From Faecalibacterium sp. UBA1762 (GTDB taxonomy: Bacteria; Bacillota; Clostridia; Oscillospirales; Ruminococcaceae): a DNA stretch of 13,365 nt. Below are positions 5,238 through 12,244 of this stretch, piece by piece. The DNA lies in assembly GCA_002314755.1 (NCBI GenBank), contig DCHC01000047.1, forward strand, positions 1 through 13,365. The letters run 5' to 3'. The notes beneath the pieces were generated by a model, which had not been told where the DNA came from, ran no database searches, and saw nothing but the letters and a program-made list of their open reading frames with translations. Numbering within the stretch: position 1 is the stretch's first letter; each line of letters opens with the position of its first letter. The position numbers were made by a program, and so were the translations under genes.

Positions 5238-6256
5238 CAACAAACAAGACAAAGGTGGTTTGCATTACAAATCAAAAGGGCGGTGTCGGTAAGACCACCA
5301 CCTCTGCAAACCTGGCCTATTCTTTGGCACAGCTTGGAAAGGATGTATTGGTAATTGACTATGACTCTCAGGCTTCCCTGACCAACTACCTGAATGTCGG
5401 TCTTTCTGAGGATATTTACTACGGTACCTATGAGCTGATGGTAAGCAGTATGCGAGCCCTTGACCCGGCTGAAAGTGAAGAGCTTTGCCAGCTGGACGCC
5501 AAAAATGACGATGATGATTTTCGCATTCTCTGTGACCACTGCATCTGCCGCCCGACCTATTTGTCCCGCGTTCGGCTGAATGAGGACGGCAAGTTTAAGG
5601 TTGAGGACCGAGAGCAGGAATTCGGTTTTGATCTGATTCCCTCTCACATCTGCCTGTCTGACTATGAACTGGAAGTGACCCGGCCGGAGATTGCTTCGCA
5701 GGCAAATGCCGGTCTCAGGCTGTATGATGTGGTTCAGCGTATTTGCAATGTGTATCACGAATATGATTATGTTCTGATCGACACGAACCCCTCTCTTGGC
5801 GTTATGACAATGAATGCCGTGTGCGCTGCAAAGGACGGGGTGCTGATTCCCACGAACCTGGATTTGATGAGTACCAGAGGCGTTGTCAGCTTGGTAGAGA
5901 GAATTGCCGATACGCAGGAACGGCTGAGAAATATGAGCAAGCCTTTGATCCACATGGGCGTTATCGGTATAGTGATGAACCTGTATGCCGAAAAGCGAGC
6001 GGTTGACAGAACCGTCGAAAGCTTTTTGACAGATTTTTATCCCTTTAAGGTTTTTGACGCCAAGATCCCCGAATCGGTTGACGCAAAGCGTGCGGTTCTG
6101 GGAGGACTGATTTATGCGCAGGTTCACAAGAAAGCCGCAGAGGCTTATATCGATCTGGCGAAGGAGCTGGATCTGACACTGGAGAAGATGAAAAAAGCAG
6201 GTCAGCAGATTAAGCATTTGGGTGATCCTGTTTTTTCGGAAAGCGAGGTTGAATAA
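5234..6256 (+). CDS. parA: ParA-type partition ATPase
   Basis: The 340-residue protein is a deviant Walker ATPase that positions DNA by forming gradients on the nucleoid. It shows the Walker A motif KGGVGKTT at residues 15-22 (signature Lys15, catalytic Lys20), the A' box VLVIDYDSQAS with Asp42, and Walker B YVLIDTNPS with Asp183. There is no N-terminal DNA-binding extension; a separate small gene upstream may fill that role. An acidic, Cys-containing stretch (about 90-105, DDDDFRILCDHCIC) lies between A' and B. The start has GGAGG with spacing of seven or eight, overlaps the upstream stop by ATGA, and its own stop overlaps the parB start by one base, so the three genes are translationally coupled. 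Confidence 0.95.
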   Translation: MTTNKTKVVCITNQKGGVGKTTTSANLAYSLAQLGKDVLVIDYDSQASLTNYLNVGLSEDIYYGTYELMVSSMRALDPAESEELCQLDAKNDDDDFRILCDHCICRPTYLSRVRLNEDGKFKVEDREQEFGFDLIPSHICLSDYELEVTRPEIASQANAGLRLYDVVQRICNVYHEYDYVLIDTNPSLGVMTMNAVCAAKDGVLIPTNLDLMSTRGVVSLVERIADTQERLRNMSKPLIHMGVIGIVMNLYAEKRAVDRTVESFLTDFYPFKVFDAKIPESVDAKRAVLGGLIYAQVHKKAAEAYIDLAKELDLTLEKMKKAGQQIKHLGDPVFSESEVE

Positions 6257-7491
6257 TGGCAGCAAAACCGGTAAACAGATACAACGGTCTGGAAAACGTA
6301 AAAGCGCGGTCGCGTAACAACGTCGTGCAAACGGTTTTGAATATCGACACAAATGCGGTCCGGAACAGTAATCTTACTTTTTCGGATATCCCCTTGGATA
6401 AAATTATCGAGAGATCGATTAACCAATACAGCCAGACAAGAATTGAGGTTTTGGCAAAATCCATTCGCAATACGAACAACCGTCTGATCAACCCGATTTC
6501 GGTTTGCCGGGTTGAGCATCTTCCCAAAGACGGCGAGGTGCTGAAACGGTTTACGCAGAATAAAATAGCGTTTTCTAAAGTATTGGAAGGGATGTTTTCC
6601 GACCCCGCAGAACTGGAAAAAGAGATTCAAAAGCTGAAAACAGCGGGGTTTGAAATTTCGGATAAAGAGTATGTCATTATCTCTGGTCACAGGCGGTTCA
6701 GAGCTTTTAAAATTCTTCAGCAGGAAGAAAATGAAAAAGAGCACGGCTATTCGTTTGTCAATCCGTTTGATCTGATCACTGCCAACATCCTCTCTAAAGA
6801 AGAGGCGCAAAATGAGACGGTCTTTTACGAAGATTCCAACACCATGTCGAGGCAGCTATCCGGAAGCGAGCGGCTGCGCCTTTTTGAACTGGCACTTTCT
6901 CAGGTTGTCACATCCGAAGCGAAAAGGCAGGCTTTAATCGAAATGGAGGCTGCGGGTTACAAGTTTGACAAGCCTATTCCGGCGGATGTGAACGCCGCCG
7001 CAAGAATGTTCCGTAAAGACAAATACTGCGCGTATTTTCTTTCCTGTGAACTGGGTGTGGATGATTACAATGAATCCACCGCAAGAAACTATGTCTGGGT
7101 TTTGAACAATGTCAGTGAGGAGTTAAAGCTGGTTATGTACGACGGGGATATCAGCTTTACCGAAGGACAGAAATTATGTAAATTTGATTTTAATGTTCAA
7201 CACAAACTGGTGGATCTGTTCAAGGCCGGTAAGGTGGAAGAGTATAACCGGCTGATCCAGAAAATGCAGGAAAAGAGTGGCGGCAATAAGGTGAAAACGC
7301 ATTTCACCTACAAGACAGCGTCAAGAACATTAAAATCCACTATCTCCGATCTGGAAAAATCCATTGAAAAAATTCGTGAGCAGGAATCCAATCTGGGTGG
7401 GAAAGATAAAGAGATTATGGCGCAGGCAATTAAAAAATGCGAGGCTTTAATTGGGGAGATCAAACGCTTGGATGAAAGCTTTGCAGAGTAA
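6256..7491 (+). CDS. parB: ParB-family partition protein
   Basis: The 411-residue protein has the ParB/Sulfiredoxin-fold N-terminal domain: SINQYSQTRIEVLAKSI and NRLINPISV (about 54-83), then ISGHRRFRA (about 142-150), which corresponds to the CTP-binding GERRxRA box, then an EDSNTMSRQLSGSERL stretch (about 192-207) matching the E-N-xx-R-xx-LS-xE box. Roughly 55 charged residues are inserted between the first two boxes, more than in chromosomal ParB. The central part (about 205-300) is helical and probably binds DNA; the C-terminus is a predicted coiled coil (about 350-405), likely for dimerisation. It is the last gene of the par operon, followed by a terminator and by three palindromes that are candidate binding sites. 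Assignment is secure; site specificity is not known. Confidence 0.9.
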   Translation: MAAKPVNRYNGLENVKARSRNNVVQTVLNIDTNAVRNSNLTFSDIPLDKIIERSINQYSQTRIEVLAKSIRNTNNRLINPISVCRVEHLPKDGEVLKRFTQNKIAFSKVLEGMFSDPAELEKEIQKLKTAGFEISDKEYVIISGHRRFRAFKILQQEENEKEHGYSFVNPFDLITANILSKEEAQNETVFYEDSNTMSRQLSGSERLRLFELALSQVVTSEAKRQALIEMEAAGYKFDKPIPADVNAAARMFRKDKYCAYFLSCELGVDDYNESTARNYVWVLNNVSEELKLVMYDGDISFTEGQKLCKFDFNVQHKLVDLFKAGKVEEYNRLIQKMQEKSGGNKVKTHFTYKTASRTLKSTISDLEKSIEKIREQESNLGGKDKEIMAQAIKKCEALIGEIKRLDESFAE

Positions 7492-7513
7492 TAAAGTGTG
7501 GTGGTTCCGATTG

Positions 7514-7544
7514 GATGATGTTCCGGTCGGAATCATCTTTTTTT
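7514..7544 (+). terminator. Terminator of the par operon
   Basis: GATGA (7514-7518) and TCATC (7533-7537), with TTCC/GGAA inside and a 2-base bulge, form a hairpin followed directly by seven T (7538-7544). It lies 22 bases after the parB stop. Confidence 0.8.
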
Positions 7545-7573
7545 AAGACAGTCGGCGCCGATGACGGAGGTTT

Positions 7574-7764
7574 CATGTCCGCAATGCGGACATGAGAAAA
7601 AACGCAGTGTGTTTTATACGGCAGCGCGGGGAAAAAACGGGTGGGAGAAAAGTCCATGTCCGCAATGCGGACATGAGAAAAAGCGCAGTGTGTTTTATAC
7701 GGCAGCGCGGGGAAAAACGGGTGGAAGAAAAGTCCATGTCCGCAATGCGGACATGAGAAAAACA
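7574..7764. repeat. Three palindromes in an 80/81-bp tandem repeat, candidate parS
   Basis: A 21-bp inverted repeat (arms CATGTCCGCA and TGCGGACATG around a single A) occurs at 7574-7594, 7655-7675 and 7735-7755. The two intervals between them are 60 and 59 bp and nearly identical (ending in GGGTGG-AGAAAAGTC), so the unit is 81 then 80 bp. The array sits directly behind parB and its terminator, where plasmid centromeres are often found, and regularly spaced palindromes suit ParB loading. An open frame through it encodes a repeated CPQCGHEKKRSVFYTAARGK, and the other strand reads SCPHCGH, but the one-base difference between units breaks the frame, so I treat it as non-coding. A dispersed intergenic repeat family is the main alternative. 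The stretch 7765-7922 holds no gene that I can support. Confidence 0.75.
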
Positions 7765-7922
7765 ATCCTATATGGGTAGCCATAGGCACTGCATAAGGCT
7801 ACGCCAAACCGTCCCGGTGCTGATTTTTTCTGTTTTTGCCGTGGCGACTATGGGGTTTTCCTTGTTATCGATCTGTACGCTTACGTATAAACTATACGAC
7901 GGGAACTACCTGAAGATAAAGA

Positions 7923-7967
7923 AAAGAGCTTTCGTATCCATTGCGGGATGGATAGCGAAAGCTCTTT
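7923..7967. terminator. Terminator of the EcsC-like operon
   Basis: AAAGAGCTTTCG (7923-7934) pairs with CGAAAGCTCTTT (7956-7967), then TATCCAT with ATGGATA after a single bulged G: 19 bp in total with a 6-base loop. On the minus strand a T-rich run (TTTTCTTTATC) follows, so it ends the 11093-to-7970 operon, three bases after the last stop codon. Reading right it ends in a weaker TTTGATTATTCC. Confidence 0.8.
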
Positions 7968-7969
7968 GA

Positions 7970-8938
7970 TTATTCCTCTGTGAACGAAATAGTCGCATCT
8001 TCTATATCGTTGATATTGGGGTTATTGAGGGCGGTGTTCTTTAACGATTCCCTCAACCTGTCACAGCAGGGTTTAAAGGTGGCATAGGTTATTCCCGCCC
8101 CGACAACTCCGCCCACCACAGGGATCGATTTTTTGAAAAATCCGGCAAAAACCTCTTTTGTCATTTTCACATTAAACCACTTTGCAACGGATTTAACAAC
8201 CGGGTATATTGCGCCCTTTGTGAGGGCTTTTTTCATCAGCTGCTTCGATACACCTTCACTCAAAGCCTTTGCCATGGCTTTTAACGCATTGGAAGCACCT
8301 GCAACCCCGTACATGACACCCAGGCAAATGGTCAGGGTGTTGATTGTTGCGGTATCCAGCTGCGTTTCGTTATCTTCGACGATAATTTCGGGAAAGCCGT
8401 ATATATACATAAGCTTCTGTGCGGTCCGTAGCATGTACCCGTAATACTGTGCGATATCGGCAGGAATAGTGGCGATCATTGCTGCCCCTCCCGGTATGCC
8501 CAGCGCTGCTGAAATGCCGGATACACAGTTCCTCTCAAACTTAATGGTATCCTCTGCAAGCGTATCAATGATAACGGTTGATATACCGGCAGAAACCGGA
8601 TTCTTTTCAATAACAACCCGCAAAGTTTCCGGGTCACAGACCTTGACGAACTCTTTTGTCAAAAACTTTTCCCGTCTGATTCTGACACCCGGCACTTTCA
8701 TTGCTTTCAGGATCACATCCTCAATATCCACTTCACCGTTACCGTTTTCATCCAGTACAGCTACCGTTTTTTTGTACGCGACCTCGGTGGCGGTCTTTAC
8801 CGTATCGGCACCTTTTTGTGCAAGCTCCTTTGATTTTTCAATGGCAACTCCGCTCTTTTCCTTTACCGCGGACGCGGTGGATTTTGCAAATGCCGATGCG
8901 GTACCCAGTACCTTTGTCAAATCTGTTTTTTCTTTCAT
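7970..8938 (-). CDS. EcsC-like protein with an EF-hand calcium-binding loop
   Basis: A 322-residue protein in three parts. Residues 1-60 are a charged, Ala/Lys-rich helix resembling LEA/apolipoprotein-like amphipathic repeats. Residues 63-74 (DENGNGEVDIED) form a complete EF-hand loop, with Asp63, Asn65, Asn67, Asp71 and Asp74 at the ligand positions. The remainder resembles EcsC-family proteins: a Gly-rich hydrophobic hairpin (IPGGAAMIATIPADIAQYYGYM then TAQKLMYIYGFPEI, about 148-185) and further hydrophobic segments (about 198-215 and 270-290). No signal peptide is seen. AGAGGAG lies nine bases before the ATG. It is the last gene of a three-gene operon, 68 bp after the DUF4230-like gene. 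The biochemical role of EcsC proteins is poorly known; a membrane-associated, calcium-responsive role is inference. Confidence 0.7.
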   Translation of the reverse strand: MKEKTDLTKVLGTASAFAKSTASAVKEKSGVAIEKSKELAQKGADTVKTATEVAYKKTVAVLDENGNGEVDIEDVILKAMKVPGVRIRREKFLTKEFVKVCDPETLRVVIEKNPVSAGISTVIIDTLAEDTIKFERNCVSGISAALGIPGGAAMIATIPADIAQYYGYMLRTAQKLMYIYGFPEIIVEDNETQLDTATINTLTICLGVMYGVAGASNALKAMAKALSEGVSKQLMKKALTKGAIYPVVKSVAKWFNVKMTKEVFAGFFKKSIPVVGGVVGAGITYATFKPCCDRLRESLKNTALNNPNINDIEDATISFTEE

Positions 8939-9006
8939 CTGAAGATTCTCCTCTGAATGTAAGAGAGCTATTCTCTACAAATTACATTGAATTACAATAA
9001 TTGAAG

Positions 9007-9750
9007 TCAGCGGAACTCGATGGAATATGTTTCTTTCAGGCCGGGGATGGCCTCCAGCATGCAGCGGATGATATTTTCTGCATTTTTTTTGGCCATATCA
9101 TATACGCCATTATCTTTTGCGTTTTCTTCCGCCTTTGTTTTAATTTGGTTTCGTATGGCGCTGCTGTCTTCCATTGTCACCTTATTCAGTATTCCGGTTG
9201 TTTCATCGTAAACCTTTATACTGTTTTCATCCAATTCATTCGATAGCAATTTAGCGGTCGGTAGTTTCACGGTGATAAGCTTTTCTTCTTCGTTGCACTC
9301 AATTTTAATTTTGTTCACATCTATCCCGATTTTGATCACACCGTCCATGGTGACAACGATCGTCTTTTGGGAACCGGGTATGTTTATCGTCGTCTTGAAC
9401 CACTTTTTTGAAGCGTCTAAGGTACCGACATTCGTATACCGATACTCGACGGACGCCAATTCGCCGATCTGTTCTATTTCTTCGGCTATTGCTTCGGAAT
9501 CAAAGTAGTAAACATCCTCCGTGAGAAGCTCGTCTATTTTTTTCGTAAGGGATTCCTTTTCTTCTACGGCACCGTCTAACTGTGCCTGAATATCAGCAAT
9601 TCGCTGAGCCATTAAATCCTCTTGCTGTTTGGCCTCCTGCTGCTCCAGGATAGCCTGAGCCCTGATCGCTTTTAAGGTTTGGGTATGATAGAAATATGCT
9701 CCTCCACACAGCAGAACAAAAGCCAAAACAAGAAAAATAATTTTTTTCAT
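9007..9750 (-). CDS. DUF4230-like single-pass membrane protein
   Basis: The 247-residue protein has one N-terminal membrane anchor (about 4-22), a Gln/Glu/Lys-rich coiled coil (about 25-78) and an extracytoplasmic domain (about 85-247) with SVEYRYTNVG, TINIPGSQKTIVVTMDGVIKIGIDVNKI and ITVKLPTAKLLS. These strings match the pattern of DUF4230 domains (short beta strands around G-x-I-x-x-GID and an LP-A motif). AGGAGA lies before the ATG. It is the middle gene of the operon, 95 bp after the RanBP2-type gene and 68 bp before the EcsC-like gene. The family is uncharacterised. Assignment is by motif recall and should be confirmed by a profile search. Confidence 0.7.
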   Translation of the reverse strand: MKKIIFLVLAFVLLCGGAYFYHTQTLKAIRAQAILEQQEAKQQEDLMAQRIADIQAQLDGAVEEKESLTKKIDELLTEDVYYFDSEAIAEEIEQIGELASVEYRYTNVGTLDASKKWFKTTINIPGSQKTIVVTMDGVIKIGIDVNKIKIECNEEEKLITVKLPTAKLLSNELDENSIKVYDETTGILNKVTMEDSSAIRNQIKTKAEENAKDNGVYDMAKKNAENIIRCMLEAIPGLKETYSIEFR

Positions 9751-9845
9751 ACGATTCTCCTATTCATCAAATAAGAATGATTTGTTTCGAAAGAAGTCAA
9801 AAAGATACACCTGTCGTCTTTGCGGTACTTATCTATGCCAAAAGG

Positions 9846-11093
9846 CTATTCGTAAATTCTCGCCCGGGAACCGTTTACAGCCAACTTTACCGTATTACCC
9901 TTTTTAAGCTTTTCCCATGTGGTGTAATCGGTCTGTACAGTCCAGTACTTCTTTTTCCCCCTTTGCTTAAATTTGATACTGTAATTTTCTTCTCTGTCTG
10001 CCTCCCTCTCGTTTTTCTTTATGCTGTACTCTCCCCAAATAGGTTCTTTGCCTTCGCCGGATGTCTCTACGGTACGGACGGGGATCCACCTATCAATTTC
10101 ATAGTAGTATTTTGTAGCCCATACAGGGTCCTTACGGTAAACCGGCTCTTCATAATCCTCCTGCCTGGTCTGTGTTCGGTATACCGGTTCCTGATATGTT
10201 TCTTCGAATGTTTCGGTACGGTATACGGGGGTTTGGTAAGAATACTCTACCTCTTCCCATCGGTATACGGGCTCCTCTGCCGTGATCTCTTCAAAATAGC
10301 CATTGCCCAGGTCGTTATAGCCGATCACAACGGTTTCATAATGGTCCAGAACCTCTTGTGTAACAGTGTCTGTTACGGTTTCATAGTGGTCAAATACATC
10401 CTCTGTGTGTGTTCTGGTTTTGGTCTCATAGTGGTCGAACACCTGTTCGGAAACAGTTCTTGTCTTTGTTTCATAGTGATCGACTACCGTCTCATACTCT
10501 TTGATCGCTTCTTCTTCGTATTGCAGTCTGGCTTGGGCAGGTAAGGACCAGCCGTCTTCTTCAAATGATTTCAGTTCTTCTATCTGAATACTACGTTCCC
10601 ACGAAAATGACTGCACACGCGCTTTGATGATTTTTTCTTTTGGGGTCGATACTGCAGCAAGGATAATCAATCCGACAGTCAACAGTATACTTTTCAGAAA
10701 TCCGCCTTTTTTCTTTTTCTTTTCCGATGCAGCCGGTTGCTTTATTGCGGTTGCAACCGATTTAACCGACGTGCCGTCTTTTTGCTGCTGCGTTGAAGCT
10801 GCTTTCCTCACGGAAAAATAATCTTGTGTGGAATCCGACCGGGATGCCCCGCAGCGGCAGCAATGCGTGTCACAAGCACTGTTGTAGCAACCGCAATAAT
10901 CACATAACCAGTCGGCTTCTTTACAAACATTTTCGGCCTCCTGTTCGCTTAGGACTCTGCTTTGCTTTGACATGTAAAAAACAGTCTCCTTACCGCGCGG
11001 TCTTCCGCATCCTTTGCAGCTTTTGTCTGCCCCGGAAATACCTTTGGTTCCGCAGTAAGGACAATCCCAAAACCCTGTTACGATTCTACCCAT
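9846..11093 (-). CDS. Membrane protein with two RanBP2-type zinc fingers and repeat-rich exterior
   Basis: The 415-residue protein opens with two RanBP2-type zinc fingers: W9-C11-C14-C26-C29 and W62-C64-C67-N71-C78-C81 (the second is canonical, W-x-C-x2-C-x3-N-x6-C-x2-C). A Lys-rich stretch and one membrane span (about 128-150) follow. The outer part begins SWERSIQIEELKSFEEDGW and contains three and a half 15-residue repeats starting DHYET (about 203-253), then three or four 14-15-residue repeats centred on EPVYR (about 270-325), then YYYEIDRW and a basic C-terminus. Related proteins with DHYET and EPVYR repeats occur in other Firmicutes but have no known function. I start at the ATG at 11093 because GGAGG lies eight bases before it; the ATG at 11099 is only two bases away from that site. 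It is the first gene of the operon. Confidence 0.75.
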   Translation of the reverse strand: MGRIVTGFWDCPYCGTKGISGADKSCKGCGRPRGKETVFYMSKQSRVLSEQEAENVCKEADWLCDYCGCYNSACDTHCCRCGASRSDSTQDYFSVRKAASTQQQKDGTSVKSVATAIKQPAASEKKKKKGGFLKSILLTVGLIILAAVSTPKEKIIKARVQSFSWERSIQIEELKSFEEDGWSLPAQARLQYEEEAIKEYETVVDHYETKTRTVSEQVFDHYETKTRTHTEDVFDHYETVTDTVTQEVLDHYETVVIGYNDLGNGYFEEITAEEPVYRWEEVEYSYQTPVYRTETFEETYQEPVYRTQTRQEDYEEPVYRKDPVWATKYYYEIDRWIPVRTVETSGEGKEPIWGEYSIKKNEREADREENYSIKFKQRGKKKYWTVQTDYTTWEKLKKGNTVKLAVNGSRARIYE

Positions 11094-11192
11094 TTTCATA
11101 GCCTCCGGCTTGCATCAAAAAGGCGTTCCGCTTTCGTTTTGCTCATTTCAGAAGTGACCACCCTGATTATTCGGAATTTTTAATTATCCTTT

Positions 11193-11222
11193 TTGATATT
11201 CTGACACCATTCAACACATAAT
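11193..11222 (+). promoter_or_regulatory. Promoter of the micro-ORF operon
   Basis: TTGATA (11193-11198), an 18-bp spacer and CATAAT (11217-11222) each match five of six consensus positions, with a predicted start near 11229. The leader of about 87 bases contains a small GAACAG/CTGTTC hairpin (11281-11298) just before the first ribosome site. I see no clear promoter for the leftward operon in the same 222-bp divergent gap. Confidence 0.6.
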
Positions 11223-11315
11223 CTGTATGAAATTCAATACGATTCGGACATCTCCTCGCGAAATTTACAAGCTCTTTTCCGAACAGAAATTCCTGTTCAG
11301 AAAGGGGTATTTTTT

Positions 11316-11411
11316 ATGAGTAGTTCCGACTGTCTGAAATCCATTATACAGAACGCCGGTGACATTCCAAATGAAAATGTCATTTGGAACGGCATTTGTG
11401 AGGTGGTATGA
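11316..11411 (+). CDS. 31-aa micro-ORF, first gene of coupled cassette
   Basis: ATG at 11316 preceded by AAAGGGG with eight-base spacing; encodes 31 residues starting MSSSDCLKSIIQNAG and ending GICEVV, with Cys6 and Cys28. Its TGA overlaps the ATG of the next micro-ORF (ATGATG at 11408-11413). A perfect 10-bp hairpin (11365-11389) lies within the coding sequence. No signal peptide or membrane span and no known family. The ribosome site, overlap and in-phase chain of three starts are the evidence that it is real. Confidence 0.55.
   Translation: MSSSDCLKSIIQNAGDIPNENVIWNGICEVV
11365..11389 (+). other. Hairpin inside the 31-aa micro-ORF
   Basis: TTCCAAATGA (11365-11374) and TCATTTGGAA (11380-11389) are perfectly complementary with a 5-base loop. 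The hairpin sits about 10 bases upstream of the ribosome site of the second micro-ORF (GAGGTGG, about 11400-11406), so it could tune coupling or bind a regulator. Confidence 0.5.
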
Positions 11412-11500
11412 TGGAAATAAACCAAAAGAATGTTGTCGGGGAGAACATGGAGCAGATGAGCAATGACCTTTCGGGGTTAAACGATGGTAGGGGTGAGTAG
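11408..11500 (+). CDS. 30-aa micro-ORF, second gene of coupled cassette
   Basis: Starts at 11408 (or in frame at 11411, which has better spacing from GAGGTGG) and encodes about 30 mostly polar residues (MMEINQKNVV, then ENMEQMSNDL, ending GRGE). It ends in TAG at 11498-11500, one base before the ATG of the 210-aa gene, and its last codons contain that gene's ribosome site (AGGGGTGA). No family recognised; it could act mainly as a translational coupler. Confidence 0.5.
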   Translation: MMEINQKNVVGENMEQMSNDLSGLNDGRGE

Positions 11501-11501
11501 T

Positions 11502-12134
11502 ATGCTGGTCAATTTAAAGGCGATCCCGAAGCCTGCACAGGCGGAAAGCGAACTACCCAAAGGGGAGCTGCAGCAGTTGAAAGATCAGCTGGAAGAGATA
11601 CGTAATCAGCTGCGGCAGCTGGCAAACACCGGTATTTCTGTTACGGCCGCACCCCGTCAGGAGCCGGTCCAGCGTACGGAGAGGATGCAGGAACAGCCTG
11701 CTATGCAGCGTACGGAAAATATTCACATTCCGCGGAGCGTAGCAAAAGAGGACCCGAGAAAAGAGGATCCTCGGAGTAGTATAGTAGCCGGATATTTGTT
11801 TTTTGCCAAGGATGTAAATGGCTCGCTTTTCCCCGAATATACGACCGCAAAGCCTGCTTCGCCGTTTTGCGTCAAGGTTATGAAAGATTGCGTCGCCTAT
11901 TTTGAACAGACCGCAGAAGGTTGTATCAATGCAGGACAACTGTTGGAGCAAGGCATTACGATGGCATTCAACATCTATGTCGATGGGCAGATGCTCACAG
12001 ATGAACAGCTTCGCCGTACAGGGCATTTAAAATTCAAGTGTACGGATGTGCCTGCAAAAGTAGGTGGCGATTTCAATCACGCCGTGTTAAACAGTAAAGG
12101 TTCTTTGTCGTTTGACGAGATAGCTTTTAATTGA
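11502..12134 (+). CDS. 210-aa protein of unknown function with N-terminal coiled coil
   Basis: I place the start at the ATG at 11502, five bases after AGGGGTGA; an in-frame ATG at 11484 inside the preceding micro-ORF would add six residues. Residues of about 18-42 (KGELQQLKDQLEEIRNQLRQL) form a coiled coil, followed by a Gln/Arg/Pro-rich linker (about 48-88). A compact C-terminal domain (about 90-210: GYLFFAKDVNGSLFPEYTT, then KFKCTDVPAKVGGDFNHAV, then SFDEIAFN) contains three Cys. There is no signal peptide or membrane span, so it is likely cytoplasmic. I do not recognise the domain. Tight coupling to two micro-ORFs suggests co-regulated production, and the transglutaminase-like lipoprotein gene follows after a terminator-like hairpin. 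Confidence 0.75.
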   Translation: MLVNLKAIPKPAQAESELPKGELQQLKDQLEEIRNQLRQLANTGISVTAAPRQEPVQRTERMQEQPAMQRTENIHIPRSVAKEDPRKEDPRSSIVAGYLFFAKDVNGSLFPEYTTAKPASPFCVKVMKDCVAYFEQTAEGCINAGQLLEQGITMAFNIYVDGQMLTDEQLRRTGHLKFKCTDVPAKVGGDFNHAVLNSKGSLSFDEIAFN

Positions 12135-12142
12135 TTTGCGAT

Positions 12143-12182
12143 AGGGGACAGTCTTTCTTCAATATGGGCTGTTCCCTGTTTT
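12143..12182 (+). terminator. Terminator-like hairpin after the 210-aa gene
   Basis: AGGGGACAG (12143-12151) pairs with CTGTTCCCT (12169-12177) over 9 bp including one G-U pair, with TTTT at 12179-12182. The T run is short, so it may be leaky and allow some reading into the lipoprotein gene, for which I see no complete promoter (a perfect TTGACA at 12196-12201 lacks a -10 box at proper distance). Confidence 0.6.
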
Positions 12183-12244
12183 ATAAAAAGACCGTTTGAC
12201 AGTCGTATGAAAGAAGCAGAAGAGAAGCTTTCGAAACCGGAGAA

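Noticed and set aside
5153..6352. 399-aa minus-strand frame opposite parA
   Set aside because: Shadow of parA; the plus-strand frame has full ParA motifs and coupled starts.
7772..7969. 65-aa plus-strand frame with a hydrophobic middle and basic tail, toxin-like in appearance
   Set aside because: No ribosome site before the ATG or an internal GTG, and its C-terminal part is simply translation of the terminator hairpin at 7923-7967.
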